DNA from: JAFGCL01 sp964423835
Lineage (GTDB): Bacteria; Chloroflexota; Dehalococcoidia; UBA2247; RBG-13-53-26
DNA: 64,000 bases
NCBI GenBank assembly: GCA_964423835.1
Contig: CAYRGJ010000010.1
Coordinates: 1 to 64,000, forward strand
Direction: 5' to 3'
Shown here: one piece after another, positions 41,510 to 50,882 of the stretch
Layout: each line of letters opens with the position of its first letter
Numbering within the stretch: the stretch's first letter is position 1
Position numbers and translations under genes: made by a program
The notes under the pieces: generated by a model
The model's input: only the letters and a program-made list of their open reading frames with translations
Database searches by the model: none
Told to the model about the DNA's origin: nothing

Positions 41510-42751
41510 TCATTTCTCAACCCGCGGCTGTGGCCGGCCTCCACACGGTGTGCAGCCGTCCAGTATCTCGGCTATGTCTTTCACCACTATTCTGTCGTCC
41601 AGGCCCTCGCTCTTCACCGCGTCCTCCAGCATCATCAGGCACACCGGGCAGGCCACGGCCAGGACACCGGCGCCGGCGTCGGCCGCCTCCCTAATCCTGG
41701 CGTTGCTGGCCTGCTCCTTTCCCCTGGCGGAGATGCCGGTGTAGAAGTTGGCCCCGCCTCCGCCGCAGCAGAATGCGGTGTTACGGCTCCTCTCCATCTC
41801 CACCAGCTCGATCCCGGGGATAGAGCGCAGGATCTCCCGGGGGGCATCGTACTCGCTGTTATGCCGGCCCAGGAAGCAGGGGTCATGGTAGGTGACCGTG
41901 GCCCTCAGATCCCCCGGAAGGGGCAAGATCCCCGACCGGACAAGGTCACGCAGAAGCTGCGTGTAGTGCAGCACCTCGAAATCCGCCTGGTAGTCGTTCT
42001 TCATGGTGTTGTAGGAGTGGGGCGAGAGAGTCACGATCTTCTTCACCCCCAGCTGCTTGAACCTCTCGATGTTCCGGTCGCGCTGCCTCTCGAAGAGCCC
42101 CTGTTCACCCAGCAGCCGTACCTCGTTCCCGTCACACTCCTCTTCTTCCCCGAGGATGCCGAACGACACCCCGGCCTTGAGCAGCAGGCTGCCCAGGGCC
42201 CGGGCGGCGCCCCGGCTTCGGGTGTCGTACGAGCCGACGCAGCCGACGTAATAGAGGTACTCGGCGCCCTCCTGGAACCGCCTGACGGGCAGCCCGTGCG
42301 CCCAGGCGCCCCGCGTTTCCCTGGCCTCCCGGAACGCGTTTCCGTAGAGATAGACGTTCTCCAGGAACTGGCCCACTTTCCCGGGCAGGCCCAGCTGCCT
42401 GTCAACCACGTCCTCCCTGGCCTGTCTGTATATGTTCAACAGCTCCGTCCGGAACTCGAAGCGGCAGGCCTCGACGCAGTTCCCGCACATGGTGCACGAA
42501 TAGAGGATCTCGGAGAGGTGCTCCGTCCACCCGATGGTCCCGGTCACCAGGGCGGCCCTGATCAGCCAGTTCAGCCCGCCGGGGGAGTACGTCTCAAGGC
42601 GGAAGCGGTGGTACATGGGGCAATTGAAGCCCACGGAGGAGTAGTCGTAAGTCAGCTTGCAGAAACCGCACCGGAAGCACCGGTGCACCAGGCTCTTGTA
42701 GTCTGCTGGCGCCGTCTGGGCCGTCTCACTCATCTCGCTCATCTCACTCAT
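41510..42751 (-). CDS. Fe-S oxidoreductase with CCG domains (GlcF/HdrD-like)
   Basis: The 413-aa protein has cysteine groups CFRCGFC and CTMCGNCVEAC in the first 100 residues (two clusters; the first is atypical, with a distant CP) and two cysteine-rich CCG domains: YVGCVGSY and the stronger HDPCFLGRHN...FCCGGGGANF. It likely accepts electrons from the FAD subunit encoded immediately upstream (one base apart), as in glycolate or lactate dehydrogenases, and passes them to a quinone or ferredoxin. The N-terminus has a short MSEMSEMSE repeat. Confidence 0.85.
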   Translation of the reverse strand: MSEMSEMSETAQTAPADYKSLVHRCFRCGFCKLTYDYSSVGFNCPMYHRFRLETYSPGGLNWLIRAALVTGTIGWTEHLSEILYSCTMCGNCVEACRFEFRTELLNIYRQAREDVVDRQLGLPGKVGQFLENVYLYGNAFREARETRGAWAHGLPVRRFQEGAEYLYYVGCVGSYDTRSRGAARALGSLLLKAGVSFGILGEEEECDGNEVRLLGEQGLFERQRDRNIERFKQLGVKKIVTLSPHSYNTMKNDYQADFEVLHYTQLLRDLVRSGILPLPGDLRATVTYHDPCFLGRHNSEYDAPREILRSIPGIELVEMERSRNTAFCCGGGGANFYTGISARGKEQASNARIREAADAGAGVLAVACPVCLMMLEDAVKSEGLDDRIVVKDIAEILDGCTPCGGRPQPRVEK

Positions 42752-42752
42752 C

Positions 42753-44144
42753 TCATTTGCCCCAGTTCCCCGGGTTCATGATGCCGTTGGGGTCCAGGGC
42801 CCTCCATATCCTCTTCATGAGGTCGTGCGTGCTGGGCTGCATCCGCTGCACGATCCGGGCCTGGGCTTCGGTCTCTGCCTTCCAGGGAATCCCCCCCATT
42901 TCCAGGACGGCTTCGTTCGTCTCCCTCATGGCCCGTCTCACCCGTTCAACTGTCTCCTCTTCAGCCCGGTTGAAGGGGTAGACGAAACCGAACATGCAGC
43001 TGTGGCAGTAGCCCAGGATCTGGACCCCGGGGAGGAAGTTCAGCCCCTGCCGGGAAGCGATCCGGGTCCCTGTCGCCCAGGCCTCGGGGATCTTGTCCAC
43101 GGGGAGAATGGCCCCGCAGTACCGGTAGCCGCCGCCCTTCTGGAAGTCGGCTGCCAGCGCCGGGCTGACGTACGGCGGCTTCTCCACGAACCGGCTCTTG
43201 ATCAGGTCCGGCACCGGGTAGACGAACCGGACCTGGCGCTCACCGGCTCCGGAGGACTCGACCGCGATTCTCTGCAGCAGGGCCCTCTTGTAGGCGATCT
43301 CCTCGTGCAGGTCACCGGTGATGCTGGCATTCACATACTGGCGCGACCTGCCGTCGGCCGATGCGATGCCAACGACGAAGAGGTTGTCCACCATGTCCGT
43401 GTGGGTAACCTGGAGGAGCAGCTCGGGCAGCACCCCCACGTCCTTCACGGTGTAGCCTATGACGTCCAGAATGCGCCTCTTGGGGAACAGCTTCAGGGAC
43501 AGACTGGTGATGATACCTGTAGTGCCGTTCCAACCGCAGAAGAGCCCGGACAGGTCCGGCAGAGGGCCCTTGCAGAATGGCCACGGCGAAACGCAGCCGG
43601 CCCCGATCGCGCAGACTTCGCCAGTAGGCAGGACGACCTCCATCCCGTTGACGTGATGGGCATTGTTGCCGTACCGGAGAGACAGGTAGCCGTGTCCGCG
43701 TATCACCATGTTCCCGACCACGGTAGCCATGGGTGGCGCTTCCGGCCGGGAGTGCTCCAGGTCGGGGCAGTTCTTCTCCAGGTAAGAGCCCAGCCTGCCC
43801 TGGGTGACTCCGGCCTCGATCACCACGTACCGGCGGGGCCGGTTCAGCTCCAGGATGCGGTCCATCCTCTTCATGTCCAGCACTATGCCGCCACCAGCCG
43901 GCAGGCCGAGCCCGTTCAAGGTCAGGTTGGCGCCCATCGGGGTGATGGGCACGCGGTGCTGGTTGGCCAGCAGGACCACCCTCTGCACCTGCTCTACGGT
44001 CGCGGGCACGACGACGTAGTCTACTCTTCGAGGGCCTTCCGTTCCGGAGTCAACAGAGTAGATGAACAGGTCCTCCGGGCGGTTCGAGGCGTAGTCCTGG
44101 CCGACGATATCGATCAGTGAGCGGTGTATCGCATCATCACTCAT
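42753..44144 (-). CDS. FAD-linked oxidase (GlcD/VAO family)
   Basis: The 463-aa protein has the FAD_binding_4 fold: VDYVVVPATVEQVQRVVLLA, PITPMGANLTLNGLGLPAGG, GNMVIRGHGYLSLRYGNN and a C-terminal LDPNGIMNPG. The GlcD and vanillyl-alcohol-oxidase families oxidise hydroxy acids or benzylic alcohols. It is coupled to the Fe-S subunit gene that follows and probably forms a two-subunit dehydrogenase with it. Confidence 0.85.
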   Translation of the reverse strand: MSDDAIHRSLIDIVGQDYASNRPEDLFIYSVDSGTEGPRRVDYVVVPATVEQVQRVVLLANQHRVPITPMGANLTLNGLGLPAGGGIVLDMKRMDRILELNRPRRYVVIEAGVTQGRLGSYLEKNCPDLEHSRPEAPPMATVVGNMVIRGHGYLSLRYGNNAHHVNGMEVVLPTGEVCAIGAGCVSPWPFCKGPLPDLSGLFCGWNGTTGIITSLSLKLFPKRRILDVIGYTVKDVGVLPELLLQVTHTDMVDNLFVVGIASADGRSRQYVNASITGDLHEEIAYKRALLQRIAVESSGAGERQVRFVYPVPDLIKSRFVEKPPYVSPALAADFQKGGGYRYCGAILPVDKIPEAWATGTRIASRQGLNFLPGVQILGYCHSCMFGFVYPFNRAEEETVERVRRAMRETNEAVLEMGGIPWKAETEAQARIVQRMQPSTHDLMKRIWRALDPNGIMNPGNWGK

Positions 44145-44234
44145 GGTCTCCCTGGCTCCTCTCTGGCGCCTACAAGGGTATCATGGCCGCCCCGGCAGGG
44201 GCACTGGTTCTGCAAATGGCCTCATTCGCTGTGC

Positions 44235-46217
44235 TCAGATCCGGCCCCCAACATCGTAGCCATCTGCGATGGCCGCCAGGATGGTGCCCCGGTCCTCGGC
44301 GGCGACTCGCCTGGCGTCCCCTGCAGAGTGTACTTCGATGCCCATGCCCTCTGCTATCCCCGCCAGGTGCGCATCGGGAACCCGGTGGCTGGCCAGCACA
44401 ACCGTGTCGACTTCGACCTGGTCTTCCTTTCCATCACCGTCGATTATGCGCACGTCATCGACCGGGCGGATCCTGATCTGCCGCACGCCGCGGTAGACCC
44501 GCAGTCTCTTCTCCATCGCTACCCTCTGCAGGAGGTAGAGCCTGTCGGCCGTGGCCATCTTCATGGCCAGGCGGCTCTCCTGCCCGGCAACGATGACCCT
44601 GGCGCCGCTCTGGGACAGGTAGTCCGCCACCTGGAGGCCGATCTGATCGCCGCCCACCACCAGGATGTTATCCCCTGCCGGCCTCTGTTCCTCCAGGAGC
44701 TCATCTACCGTGATGACCTGGATGTCCTTGATGTTCTCCAGGCCGGTCATGAAGCCGAGGGGCACTTCCGGCAGGGACCCTGTGGCTGCCACCAGCACGT
44801 CGGGCCGGACCTGGCCCAGCAGGCGCTGATCCACCAGCGTGTTCAGCCGGATCTCGACGCCCAGCTGGTGCAGCTGACTCTCATACCAGGGGAGGATGTC
44901 CGTGATCTCGCGCCTCCTGGGCATCATGCCGGCCCATCTCAGCTGGCCGCCTATCCGGCCTTTGCCCTCGCACAGCATCACCTTGTGCCCGGCCAAGGCC
45001 GCCTGCCGTGCTGCCTCCAGACCCGCACAGCCCGCCCCGGCCACCAGGACTCCTTTGGGGTTAGCGGCCTTCTCCCCCTGGACCTCTGCCACGGCATACT
45101 CCCTGCCTGCCCTGGGATTGACCGCGCAGCTCACCTCCCCGCCCGGCCGGTCGAAGGCGCCGATACAGCCCTTGCACTCTGCTATGCAGGGCCTGATTTC
45201 AGCCAGCTGGCCTCGTCTGGCCTTGTCGATGAACATGGGGTCCGCTATGTGGGCCCGGCCCATGGCCACCAGGTCCGCTCTGCCGCGCCGCACTATGTCA
45301 TCGGCCATCCCCGGGTCCTTGATTCGCACCACGGCCATGACCGGGAGGGAGGTATGCCGCTTGACCTCCTCGGCCAGGTGAAGATAGGCCCCCTGCTCCT
45401 CGTACATTGAGGGCACGAACCAGCGCCGGCCGCCAACCACACCGCCGGAGATGTGCAGGCACCTGACCCCCGCAGCCTCCAGGATGGGCGCCAGATGGCA
45501 GGCGTCAGGCAGTGTCCACCCAGCCTCGGGCAGGAAGTCGTCCCCGTTCAGCTTCACTCCCACCGGGACCAGGCTGCCTGCCGCTCCCCGCACCTCTTGT
45601 ACCACCTCCAGGAGGAACCTGGCCCTGTTCTCCAGGGTGCCACCGTATTCGTCGGCCCTCCTGTTGTAGTAGGGGATGAGGAATTGACTCAGGAGGTAGT
45701 CGAAGGCGGCATTGATCTCCAGGTAGTCGAAGCCGGCCTCAACACACAACCTGGCGGCCGGGCCGAAACCACCAACGATCTCCCGGATTTCTTCTCCGGT
45801 CATGGCCCTCCCCACCCCATTACGGCCCGCCGCCATCGGCGGGACATGTGACGGGCCCACCATCACTCCGGAGCTGTCCATCCCGACGGGCTGTGTCAGC
45901 TGAATGCCGATCTTCACGCTATGCCGGTGCACGGCATCTGCCAGCTCCCTCAGGCCGGGGAGGACCTTCTCGCTCCAGAGGAACATCCTCCGCGGGCCGG
46001 GCCCGCCCAGCCCCGCCGGATGCACCATGGCGCTGGAGACGACGATCATGCCCGGACGGCCCCTTGCCCTTTCGGCATAGAAGGAGACAAGCTGCCGGGT
46101 CGGGCAGCCCTCGTCGTCGACGCCGAAGCCCAGGGTCATGCCCGGCATGACGGCCCGGTTCTCGATCTCGAGCGTGCCTATTCTGACCGGGCTGAAGAGG
46201 TGCCTCAAGCCTGCCAT
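44235..46217 (-). CDS. NADH:flavin oxidoreductase/old yellow enzyme with NAD(P)-binding domain (BaiCD/BaiH-like)
   Basis: The 660-aa protein has an FMN TIM barrel at the N-terminus (HLFSPVRIGTLEIENRAVM, FDYLEINAAFDYLLSQFL, ARFLLEVV), a Cys cluster for [4Fe-4S] (ECKGCIGAFDRPGGEVSC region) and C-terminal FAD/NAD domains (GVLVAGAGCAGLEAARQAAL, NILVVGGDQIGLQVADYL). This is the architecture of 2,4-dienoyl-CoA reductase and of BaiCD/BaiH, which reduce enone double bonds. AGGAGG lies just before ATG 46217. It is the second gene of the putative operon. Confidence 0.9.
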   Translation of the reverse strand: MAGLRHLFSPVRIGTLEIENRAVMPGMTLGFGVDDEGCPTRQLVSFYAERARGRPGMIVVSSAMVHPAGLGGPGPRRMFLWSEKVLPGLRELADAVHRHSVKIGIQLTQPVGMDSSGVMVGPSHVPPMAAGRNGVGRAMTGEEIREIVGGFGPAARLCVEAGFDYLEINAAFDYLLSQFLIPYYNRRADEYGGTLENRARFLLEVVQEVRGAAGSLVPVGVKLNGDDFLPEAGWTLPDACHLAPILEAAGVRCLHISGGVVGGRRWFVPSMYEEQGAYLHLAEEVKRHTSLPVMAVVRIKDPGMADDIVRRGRADLVAMGRAHIADPMFIDKARRGQLAEIRPCIAECKGCIGAFDRPGGEVSCAVNPRAGREYAVAEVQGEKAANPKGVLVAGAGCAGLEAARQAALAGHKVMLCEGKGRIGGQLRWAGMMPRRREITDILPWYESQLHQLGVEIRLNTLVDQRLLGQVRPDVLVAATGSLPEVPLGFMTGLENIKDIQVITVDELLEEQRPAGDNILVVGGDQIGLQVADYLSQSGARVIVAGQESRLAMKMATADRLYLLQRVAMEKRLRVYRGVRQIRIRPVDDVRIIDGDGKEDQVEVDTVVLASHRVPDAHLAGIAEGMGIEVHSAGDARRVAAEDRGTILAAIADGYDVGGRI

Positions 46218-46300
46218 TTGCCTCCTGCCGGCCCAGGCGCAAGAGCTGCCCTCAGCAAATGGTACCACGCTCTCCCGCCATCCAGGCAGCATATGATTGG

Positions 46301-47704
46301 CTAGGAAGCGGGGCCCGCCGTCTTGACGCCCTGGCCGCCAAGCCTCTCGAGGAGCCGCGGGGCAAACCACTTGGTCAGGGTTACCAGCGTCAGCACAGGC
46401 GGCCGGGAGGGCGCGCCCGGTAGAGAGCTGATGTCGCAGACAAAGCAGTTCTTGATGGGTGTCTCCAGGTTCTTGTCAACCACCACCCCCATGGGGCAGG
46501 TGCCGCCGGGGTGGCCGAAGCTCATACCGCCCTTGACGTGGCTGAACCCGGCATGCTTGATGGTGCGGCGGTCGCAGCCCATGGCCAGCAGTATCTTCTC
46601 GTTGACGAAGCGGCAGTGGTTCATCTTGTCCTCATCGGCCAGGGTGAGGGTCTTGGAGACGCGGCCGGTGTAGGTGACTCGTCCCACCCCTTCGTCGTGG
46701 ATCTTGTTCATGATGCTCACCATGCGGGGATACGCCTTGTAGACCTTCCAGAACCCGCTCAGCCCGGATCCCATCACCTGGTACGCGGACCAGAAGAAGC
46801 GAGACCAGGTGATATTGCTGGAGTACATGCATCCGTTCTTGTCATCCATGTAGGCTATGGAAGTCCCGTGCTCATAGAAAGGGCTCTTCAGGCCCCCGGC
46901 AGGCAGGAGGCCGGTGGATCCGAAGCTGGGATCGCCGAACAGCCTGAGCCCGGCGCCCCTCACCCCCGACCTGGTCAGGATGCCGGCTGATCCTATGCCC
47001 CCGGCCGTGCTGACCACCGCCTGACCGCGAATCTCGTAGTAGTGGCCATCCCTGACGTCCCTGGCGATGACCCCGGCTGCCGCCCCATTCTCGATGATGA
47101 CGCTCCTGACGTCGGTGTAGGCCTGCAGCCTGGCCCCGTGCTCCACGGCCTCCTGGGCGGCGTAGTACCCCATCCACTTGGCGCCCCTCTTGCAGCCGAA
47201 CGAGGCCGTCTTGCAGCCATATTCGCACTTGTCGAAGTTGATGTGCCTGTAGGCGACCTGGAAGGGGAGGCCGATGGAGTTGGTCACCTCCAGCATGCGC
47301 CTGGTGGTGGGGCCGAGGAACTCGTCGGGTGTCCTGGAGACCCAGGTCTCCTTCTTCGCCTCATCCAGGTGCGGCCTGAGGTCTATCCCGGCCTCGTCGA
47401 AGGGCTCAAGCTGCGGCATACCCGCAATGCCGGCGTAGAGGTATGATCCCCCGCCAACGCCTGTGCCGAGCACCACTCCGTGGCCCTCGAGCGTTTGCTG
47501 CCAAATGTTGGGGAACCTGGCCCTGATCATGTGCTCCCCGTTGAGCATCCCCATCATGGTGCCGATGCCTTTGAGGCTGTTGCCGCCCTTCTCGATTAGG
47601 ATCACCTTCTTGCCCGCCTTTGCCAGGTCCTTGGCCAGAACGCAGCCGCACGGGCCGGCTCCGGCTATGATCACGTCGAATCCCTCAAGTCTCTTGACTG
47701 CCAT
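46301..47704 (-). CDS. GMC-family flavin oxidoreductase
   Basis: The 467-aa protein begins with an FAD-binding GAGPCGCVLAKDLAKAGKK and has GTGVGGGSYLYAGI, a Cys-rich segment CEYGCKTASFGCKRGAKW (about 160-177) unusual for GMC enzymes, and a C-terminal GHPGGTCPMG. GMC members oxidise alcohols, including sterols. It is the first gene of the leftward cluster and has its own strong promoter facing away from the marR gene. Confidence 0.85.
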   Translation of the reverse strand: MAVKRLEGFDVIIAGAGPCGCVLAKDLAKAGKKVILIEKGGNSLKGIGTMMGMLNGEHMIRARFPNIWQQTLEGHGVVLGTGVGGGSYLYAGIAGMPQLEPFDEAGIDLRPHLDEAKKETWVSRTPDEFLGPTTRRMLEVTNSIGLPFQVAYRHINFDKCEYGCKTASFGCKRGAKWMGYYAAQEAVEHGARLQAYTDVRSVIIENGAAAGVIARDVRDGHYYEIRGQAVVSTAGGIGSAGILTRSGVRGAGLRLFGDPSFGSTGLLPAGGLKSPFYEHGTSIAYMDDKNGCMYSSNITWSRFFWSAYQVMGSGLSGFWKVYKAYPRMVSIMNKIHDEGVGRVTYTGRVSKTLTLADEDKMNHCRFVNEKILLAMGCDRRTIKHAGFSHVKGGMSFGHPGGTCPMGVVVDKNLETPIKNCFVCDISSLPGAPSRPPVLTLVTLTKWFAPRLLERLGGQGVKTAGPAS

Positions 47705-47722
47705 CGGGCCTCCCCAGTATTA

Positions 47723-47734
47723 TTAGCCTACTAA
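47723..47734. promoter_or_regulatory. Candidate MarR operator between marR and the GMC gene
   Basis: TTAGCCTACTAA is a TTAG-N4-CTAA dyad just 19 bases upstream of the GMC start and downstream of its -10 box. A repressor bound here would block the leftward operon. Confidence 0.4.
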
Positions 47735-47748
47735 CCATTTTTGAGCAC

Positions 47749-47777
47749 AGTGTAGGGCCTTTTGAGGGTTCTGTCAA
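47749..47777 (-). promoter_or_regulatory. Promoter of the GMC/OYE operon
   Basis: On the minus strand TTGACA (47777-47772), 17 bases and TACACT (47754-47749) form a near-consensus promoter about 45 bases before the GMC start. Confidence 0.7.
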
Positions 47778-47921
47778 CGGCTCCGGGCGGGGTGGTGGCC
47801 ACTCCGCGGCGCTCAGCAGGGCCGCCGGAGCCGGACCATGTGTCTCCGTGCGGCCCGTTCCCGGTGCTATACTGGCCCGTGACGGTCTGACCAGCTCGGA
47901 CTGCGAGCACTCAAGTCGAAG

Positions 47922-48419
47922 ATGGCGGAACGGAAGAAGAAACCGGACTTTACTCACTACGTCCCGTTTGTCGGGCGGGAACGCAACCTGCACATGCTCC
48001 TCTATCTGACCGAAGCTGCATTGCACGAGGCGAGACTGGCGCAGCTGGCCAGGATGGGACTGACACCGGCAGACTCAGATCTCATGTTCCTGGTCGACGC
48101 CCTGGGGGAGTCGGCAACGCCGGCCGCGCTGTCAAAGTGGTTCAAGAGAAAGCCCCCAACGGTATCGGTGAAGCTGGACCGCATGGAAGCCAGGGGGCTG
48201 ATAGAGCGGCGAGCTATCAAAGGCAACCAGAAGTCCAAGAGGGTGGTATTGACCGGCAAAGGCCGGGCCTCTCTCCAGGAGGCCATGGCCGGGGACATCA
48301 TCGCCACCATTATGGGATCCCTCTCGGGCAGAGAGCACGAGCAACTGTGGGCCATCCTGGAGAAGCTCAAGGGTAACGCGCAGGCGCAGGCCAGGCATCT
48401 GAAGGCCGCGGGGCCTTAG
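47922..48419 (+). CDS. MarR-family transcriptional regulator
   Basis: The 165-aa protein has helical ends and a central winged helix: TPAALSKWFKRKPPTVSVKL then DRMEARGLIERRAIKGNQKS. MarR proteins bind small aromatic or lipophilic ligands and release DNA. The gene is divergent from the GMC/OYE operon, with a dyad in the shared spacer, so it likely controls that operon in response to its substrate. Confidence 0.85.
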   Translation: MAERKKKPDFTHYVPFVGRERNLHMLLYLTEAALHEARLAQLARMGLTPADSDLMFLVDALGESATPAALSKWFKRKPPTVSVKLDRMEARGLIERRAIKGNQKSKRVVLTGKGRASLQEAMAGDIIATIMGSLSGREHEQLWAILEKLKGNAQAQARHLKAAGP

Positions 48420-48428
48420 GCCCGGCCC

Positions 48429-48815
48429 TCAGCTCTCGCGGAAGTGGGGCTCGTCCCCGCCAAACTGCTTCTCGTACTTGCGCCGGGAGCAGTTCTGGCA
48501 GCGGAACTCGGGCCTTTTGTCGTTCATCCGGTCGTAGTCCGACTTCTTGGCCAGCCGGTATCCGTGATCGGCGGGATGCCCGCAGTCGGAGCAGACGATG
48601 TCCTGCTGCACCTCCCACACCTCGCCCTTGAGGATGCTGGTCTTCTGGAAGATCCACCGGTCGACCCAGAAGAAGATCAGGCCGCCGATGAGGTTGGCCA
48701 GGATGGTGGCTACCGTGGTCCCCATCGAGGCGAACCAGACCACGCAGACGGCCAGGATCGGTGTGGAGAGCTGCCAGCGGATGAGATAGAGGAAGTACTT
48801 CCTGGCCAGGGCCAT
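48429..48815 (-). CDS. Membrane protein with cytoplasmic zinc-ribbon-like tail
   Basis: The 128-aa protein has two hydrophobic spans (LSTPILAVCVVWFASMG, TVATILANLIGGLIFFWVD), then a soluble tail with VCSDCGH and FRCQNCSRRK, two CxxC pairs that can hold a zinc. GGAGG precedes ATG 48815. No family name comes to mind. It converges with marR. Confidence 0.7.
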   Translation of the reverse strand: MALARKYFLYLIRWQLSTPILAVCVVWFASMGTTVATILANLIGGLIFFWVDRWIFQKTSILKGEVWEVQQDIVCSDCGHPADHGYRLAKKSDYDRMNDKRPEFRCQNCSRRKYEKQFGGDEPHFRES

Positions 48816-48898
48816 GGGTCCTCCTGTCTTGCGGGCCGCGCGCCGCAAATGCGTTGGTGGCTGTCGGACCGGTACAATCTAGCACAATCCCGGGTGGT

Positions 48899-49363
48899 CT
48901 AGAAGTACTGCCGGAAGCAGTGCGCCCGGGCCTCGAACCCCAGGGAGGCGTACAGCCGGTGAGCCTCCGTCCGCCTGACGTCGCTGCACAGCTCCACCAT
49001 GTGGCACCCAGACTCCCTGGCCCGCGATACGGCGTGTTCCAGCAGCATACGGCCCAGGCTCTTCCGGCGGTGCCTTTTGGTGACCACCAGGTTCTCCAGG
49101 AAGGCCCAGGGGGTGCCGTTGTGCGAGAGGTTGGGGACCACCAGGAGCACAATCGTGCCCGCCACCTCGCCATCGAGCTCGGCCACGAACAGCCTCTGCC
49201 GGGGGTCGGCCCGGATCTCGGCGAAGACCCGCTGGTAGTCGGCCGGGGACGGATCGTGCCGGTGCTCGACCTCGGAGTCGGTGATGGTCAGCTCGCGGTA
49301 CAGCTCCACGATGCGGGCCACGTCTCCCTCCCCGGCCAGCCTGATCCGCGGACCGGCGGTCAT
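48899..49363 (-). CDS. GNAT-family N-acetyltransferase
   Basis: The 154-aa protein has the GNAT core: RIRLAGEGDVARIVELYREL at the start, VAGTIVLLVVPN, and the acetyl-CoA loop VVTKRHRRKSLGRMLLEHAV (R/Q-x2-G-x-A variant). The acceptor is unknown. ATG 49363 overlaps the upstream 92-aa gene by ATGA. Confidence 0.85.
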   Translation of the reverse strand: MTAGPRIRLAGEGDVARIVELYRELTITDSEVEHRHDPSPADYQRVFAEIRADPRQRLFVAELDGEVAGTIVLLVVPNLSHNGTPWAFLENLVVTKRHRRKSLGRMLLEHAVSRARESGCHMVELCSDVRRTEAHRLYASLGFEARAHCFRQYF

Positions 49364-49638
49364 GCCTGGTCCCCCACTGCCATTTGCACGTTCCACTCTC
49401 CGGGGGGGCCGGACAGCACGAACTTCACGCGGCGGCCCTGCAACAGGTGCTCCTCCGATTCCCGCCGCAGCCGGTTGAAGTCAGCTTCCTCCAGGAAGGC
49501 TTTGAGCAGCTCCAGCCGCTGCTGCAGGTCCCCGGACTCATCGCCAGCCAGGATCCGGCTCATGGCGGCGGCATGCTCCTGCCGGGCTCTGGTCTGGACG
49601 CAGTGCTCCAGGTCGGGCGCCAGCTCGATGCGCGTCAC
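49360..49638 (-). CDS. Small conserved protein, paralogue of 56206-56499
   Basis: The 92-aa protein starts at GTG 49638 (VTRIELAPDLEHCV), overlapping the CoA-transferase stop as GTGA; GGAGG lies five to six bases upstream. Its last 45 residues (AFLEEADFNRLRRESEEHLL then GRRVKFVLS) match the gene at 56206-56499 (TFLQSPDMKRLRQESERLLS then GRRVIVRIS). The family is unknown to me. A helix-strand module of this kind might bind a partner protein. Confidence 0.65.
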   Translation of the reverse strand: MTRIELAPDLEHCVQTRARQEHAAAMSRILAGDESGDLQQRLELLKAFLEEADFNRLRRESEEHLLQGRRVKFVLSGPPGEWNVQMAVGDQA

Positions 49639-50849
49639 ATCCGGCCTCCGCCCGTCGACCGCGCCCGCCATGTCTCGTCCTGCTCCCGCTGCAGCGCTGC
49701 TATCTTCTCCGGCGAGTAGCCCAGGAGATCCTGGAGTACCTCCTCCGTGTCCTGTCCCAGCGCGGGCGGCGCCACATGATCGGCCGCCGCCTCCCCGGCC
49801 ATCTTGATGGGGCAGTCAATGCCCCGGACCTCGCCCAACGAAGGATGCTGCATGGAGATGATGGCCCGGTTGTGGACTACCTGCGGGTCCCGGGCAGTCT
49901 GGTCGAGGCGGTTCACCGGTGCTGCGGCCACGTCCTCCAGCCGCATCACCTCCAGCCAGTCCTCGGTGTCCGCCTGCCTCAGGCCGTCCTCTATCAGGTC
50001 TTCCAGCTCCTTCTTGTTCTCAAACCTCTTGTCCACACTGGAGAACCTGGGGTCCGAGATCATCCACTCCTGGCCGATGACCCTGGCGATGCGCGGCCAG
50101 CTCGGCCCCAGCACCAGGTAGCCGTTCCTGGTCTGGAAGACCCCGACCATGGGCGCCCGGGGGTGCCTGGACCCCGAGGCCGCCGGGGGTTCGCCGCTGA
50201 TGAAGTATGACTGGAAGTCCGAGGCCATGTAGTACATGACGGCATCCAGCATACTGACCGCGACGTGGCTGCCCAGGCCGGTGCGCTCCCGCTTCAGGAG
50301 GGCGCAAAGGACGCCGGTCACCGCGAAGAAGCCCGCCGCCAGGTCGGCCGCGTGCAGGGGCATCCTCATCGGCCGGCCTCCCGGCTCCCCGCAGAGGCTG
50401 TAGGCCCCGGAGAGCCCCATGGGTATATCGTCGTAGGCCGGATGGTCCCGGTACGGCCCCGAAGGGCCAAAGCCGGTGATCGAGCAGGAGATGATGCGGG
50501 GGTTGAGGGCCTGGAGGCTCTGGTGGTCTCCCTGCAGCCTCTCCAGCACCCCCGGCCGGAGGTTGTCGAACACGATGTCCGAGACCTTGACCAGGTCGTG
50601 GAAGGCGTTCCTTCCCGACTCGGAGTACAGGTCCAGCACCACGCTCTTCTTGTTGCGGTTGACCGCCAGGTAGAAGAACCCGTCCGGTCCCAGGCGCGGC
50701 GAAGAGCCGCGGGAGAAGTCGCCGGCCGGCGACTCGATCTTGATCACCTCGGCGCCCAGGTCCCCCAGCAGCTGGCTGCCAGAGGGCCCAGCTACGGCGT
50801 GACTCAGGTCGACCACCCTGGTGCCGCTCAATATGCCGATTCTGCCCAC
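49635..50849 (-). CDS. Class III (CaiB/BaiF) CoA-transferase
   Basis: The 404-aa enzyme has GTRVVDLSHAVAGPSGSQLL, LGAEVIKIESPAGD, and YDDIPMGLSGAYSLCGEPGG with the Asp that forms the aspartyl-CoA intermediate. Such enzymes move CoA between carboxylic acids; BaiF acts on bile acids. It lies upstream, on the same strand, of the small conserved and GNAT genes. Because it is near the BaiE-like operon it may activate the same substrate; this is inference. Confidence 0.9.
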   Translation of the reverse strand: MGRIGILSGTRVVDLSHAVAGPSGSQLLGDLGAEVIKIESPAGDFSRGSSPRLGPDGFFYLAVNRNKKSVVLDLYSESGRNAFHDLVKVSDIVFDNLRPGVLERLQGDHQSLQALNPRIISCSITGFGPSGPYRDHPAYDDIPMGLSGAYSLCGEPGGRPMRMPLHAADLAAGFFAVTGVLCALLKRERTGLGSHVAVSMLDAVMYYMASDFQSYFISGEPPAASGSRHPRAPMVGVFQTRNGYLVLGPSWPRIARVIGQEWMISDPRFSSVDKRFENKKELEDLIEDGLRQADTEDWLEVMRLEDVAAAPVNRLDQTARDPQVVHNRAIISMQHPSLGEVRGIDCPIKMAGEAAADHVAPPALGQDTEEVLQDLLGYSPEKIAALQREQDETWRARSTGGGRM

Positions 50850-50882
50850 GTGCCTATCCTCCTGTTGCTGCCGGCGGTTGGC

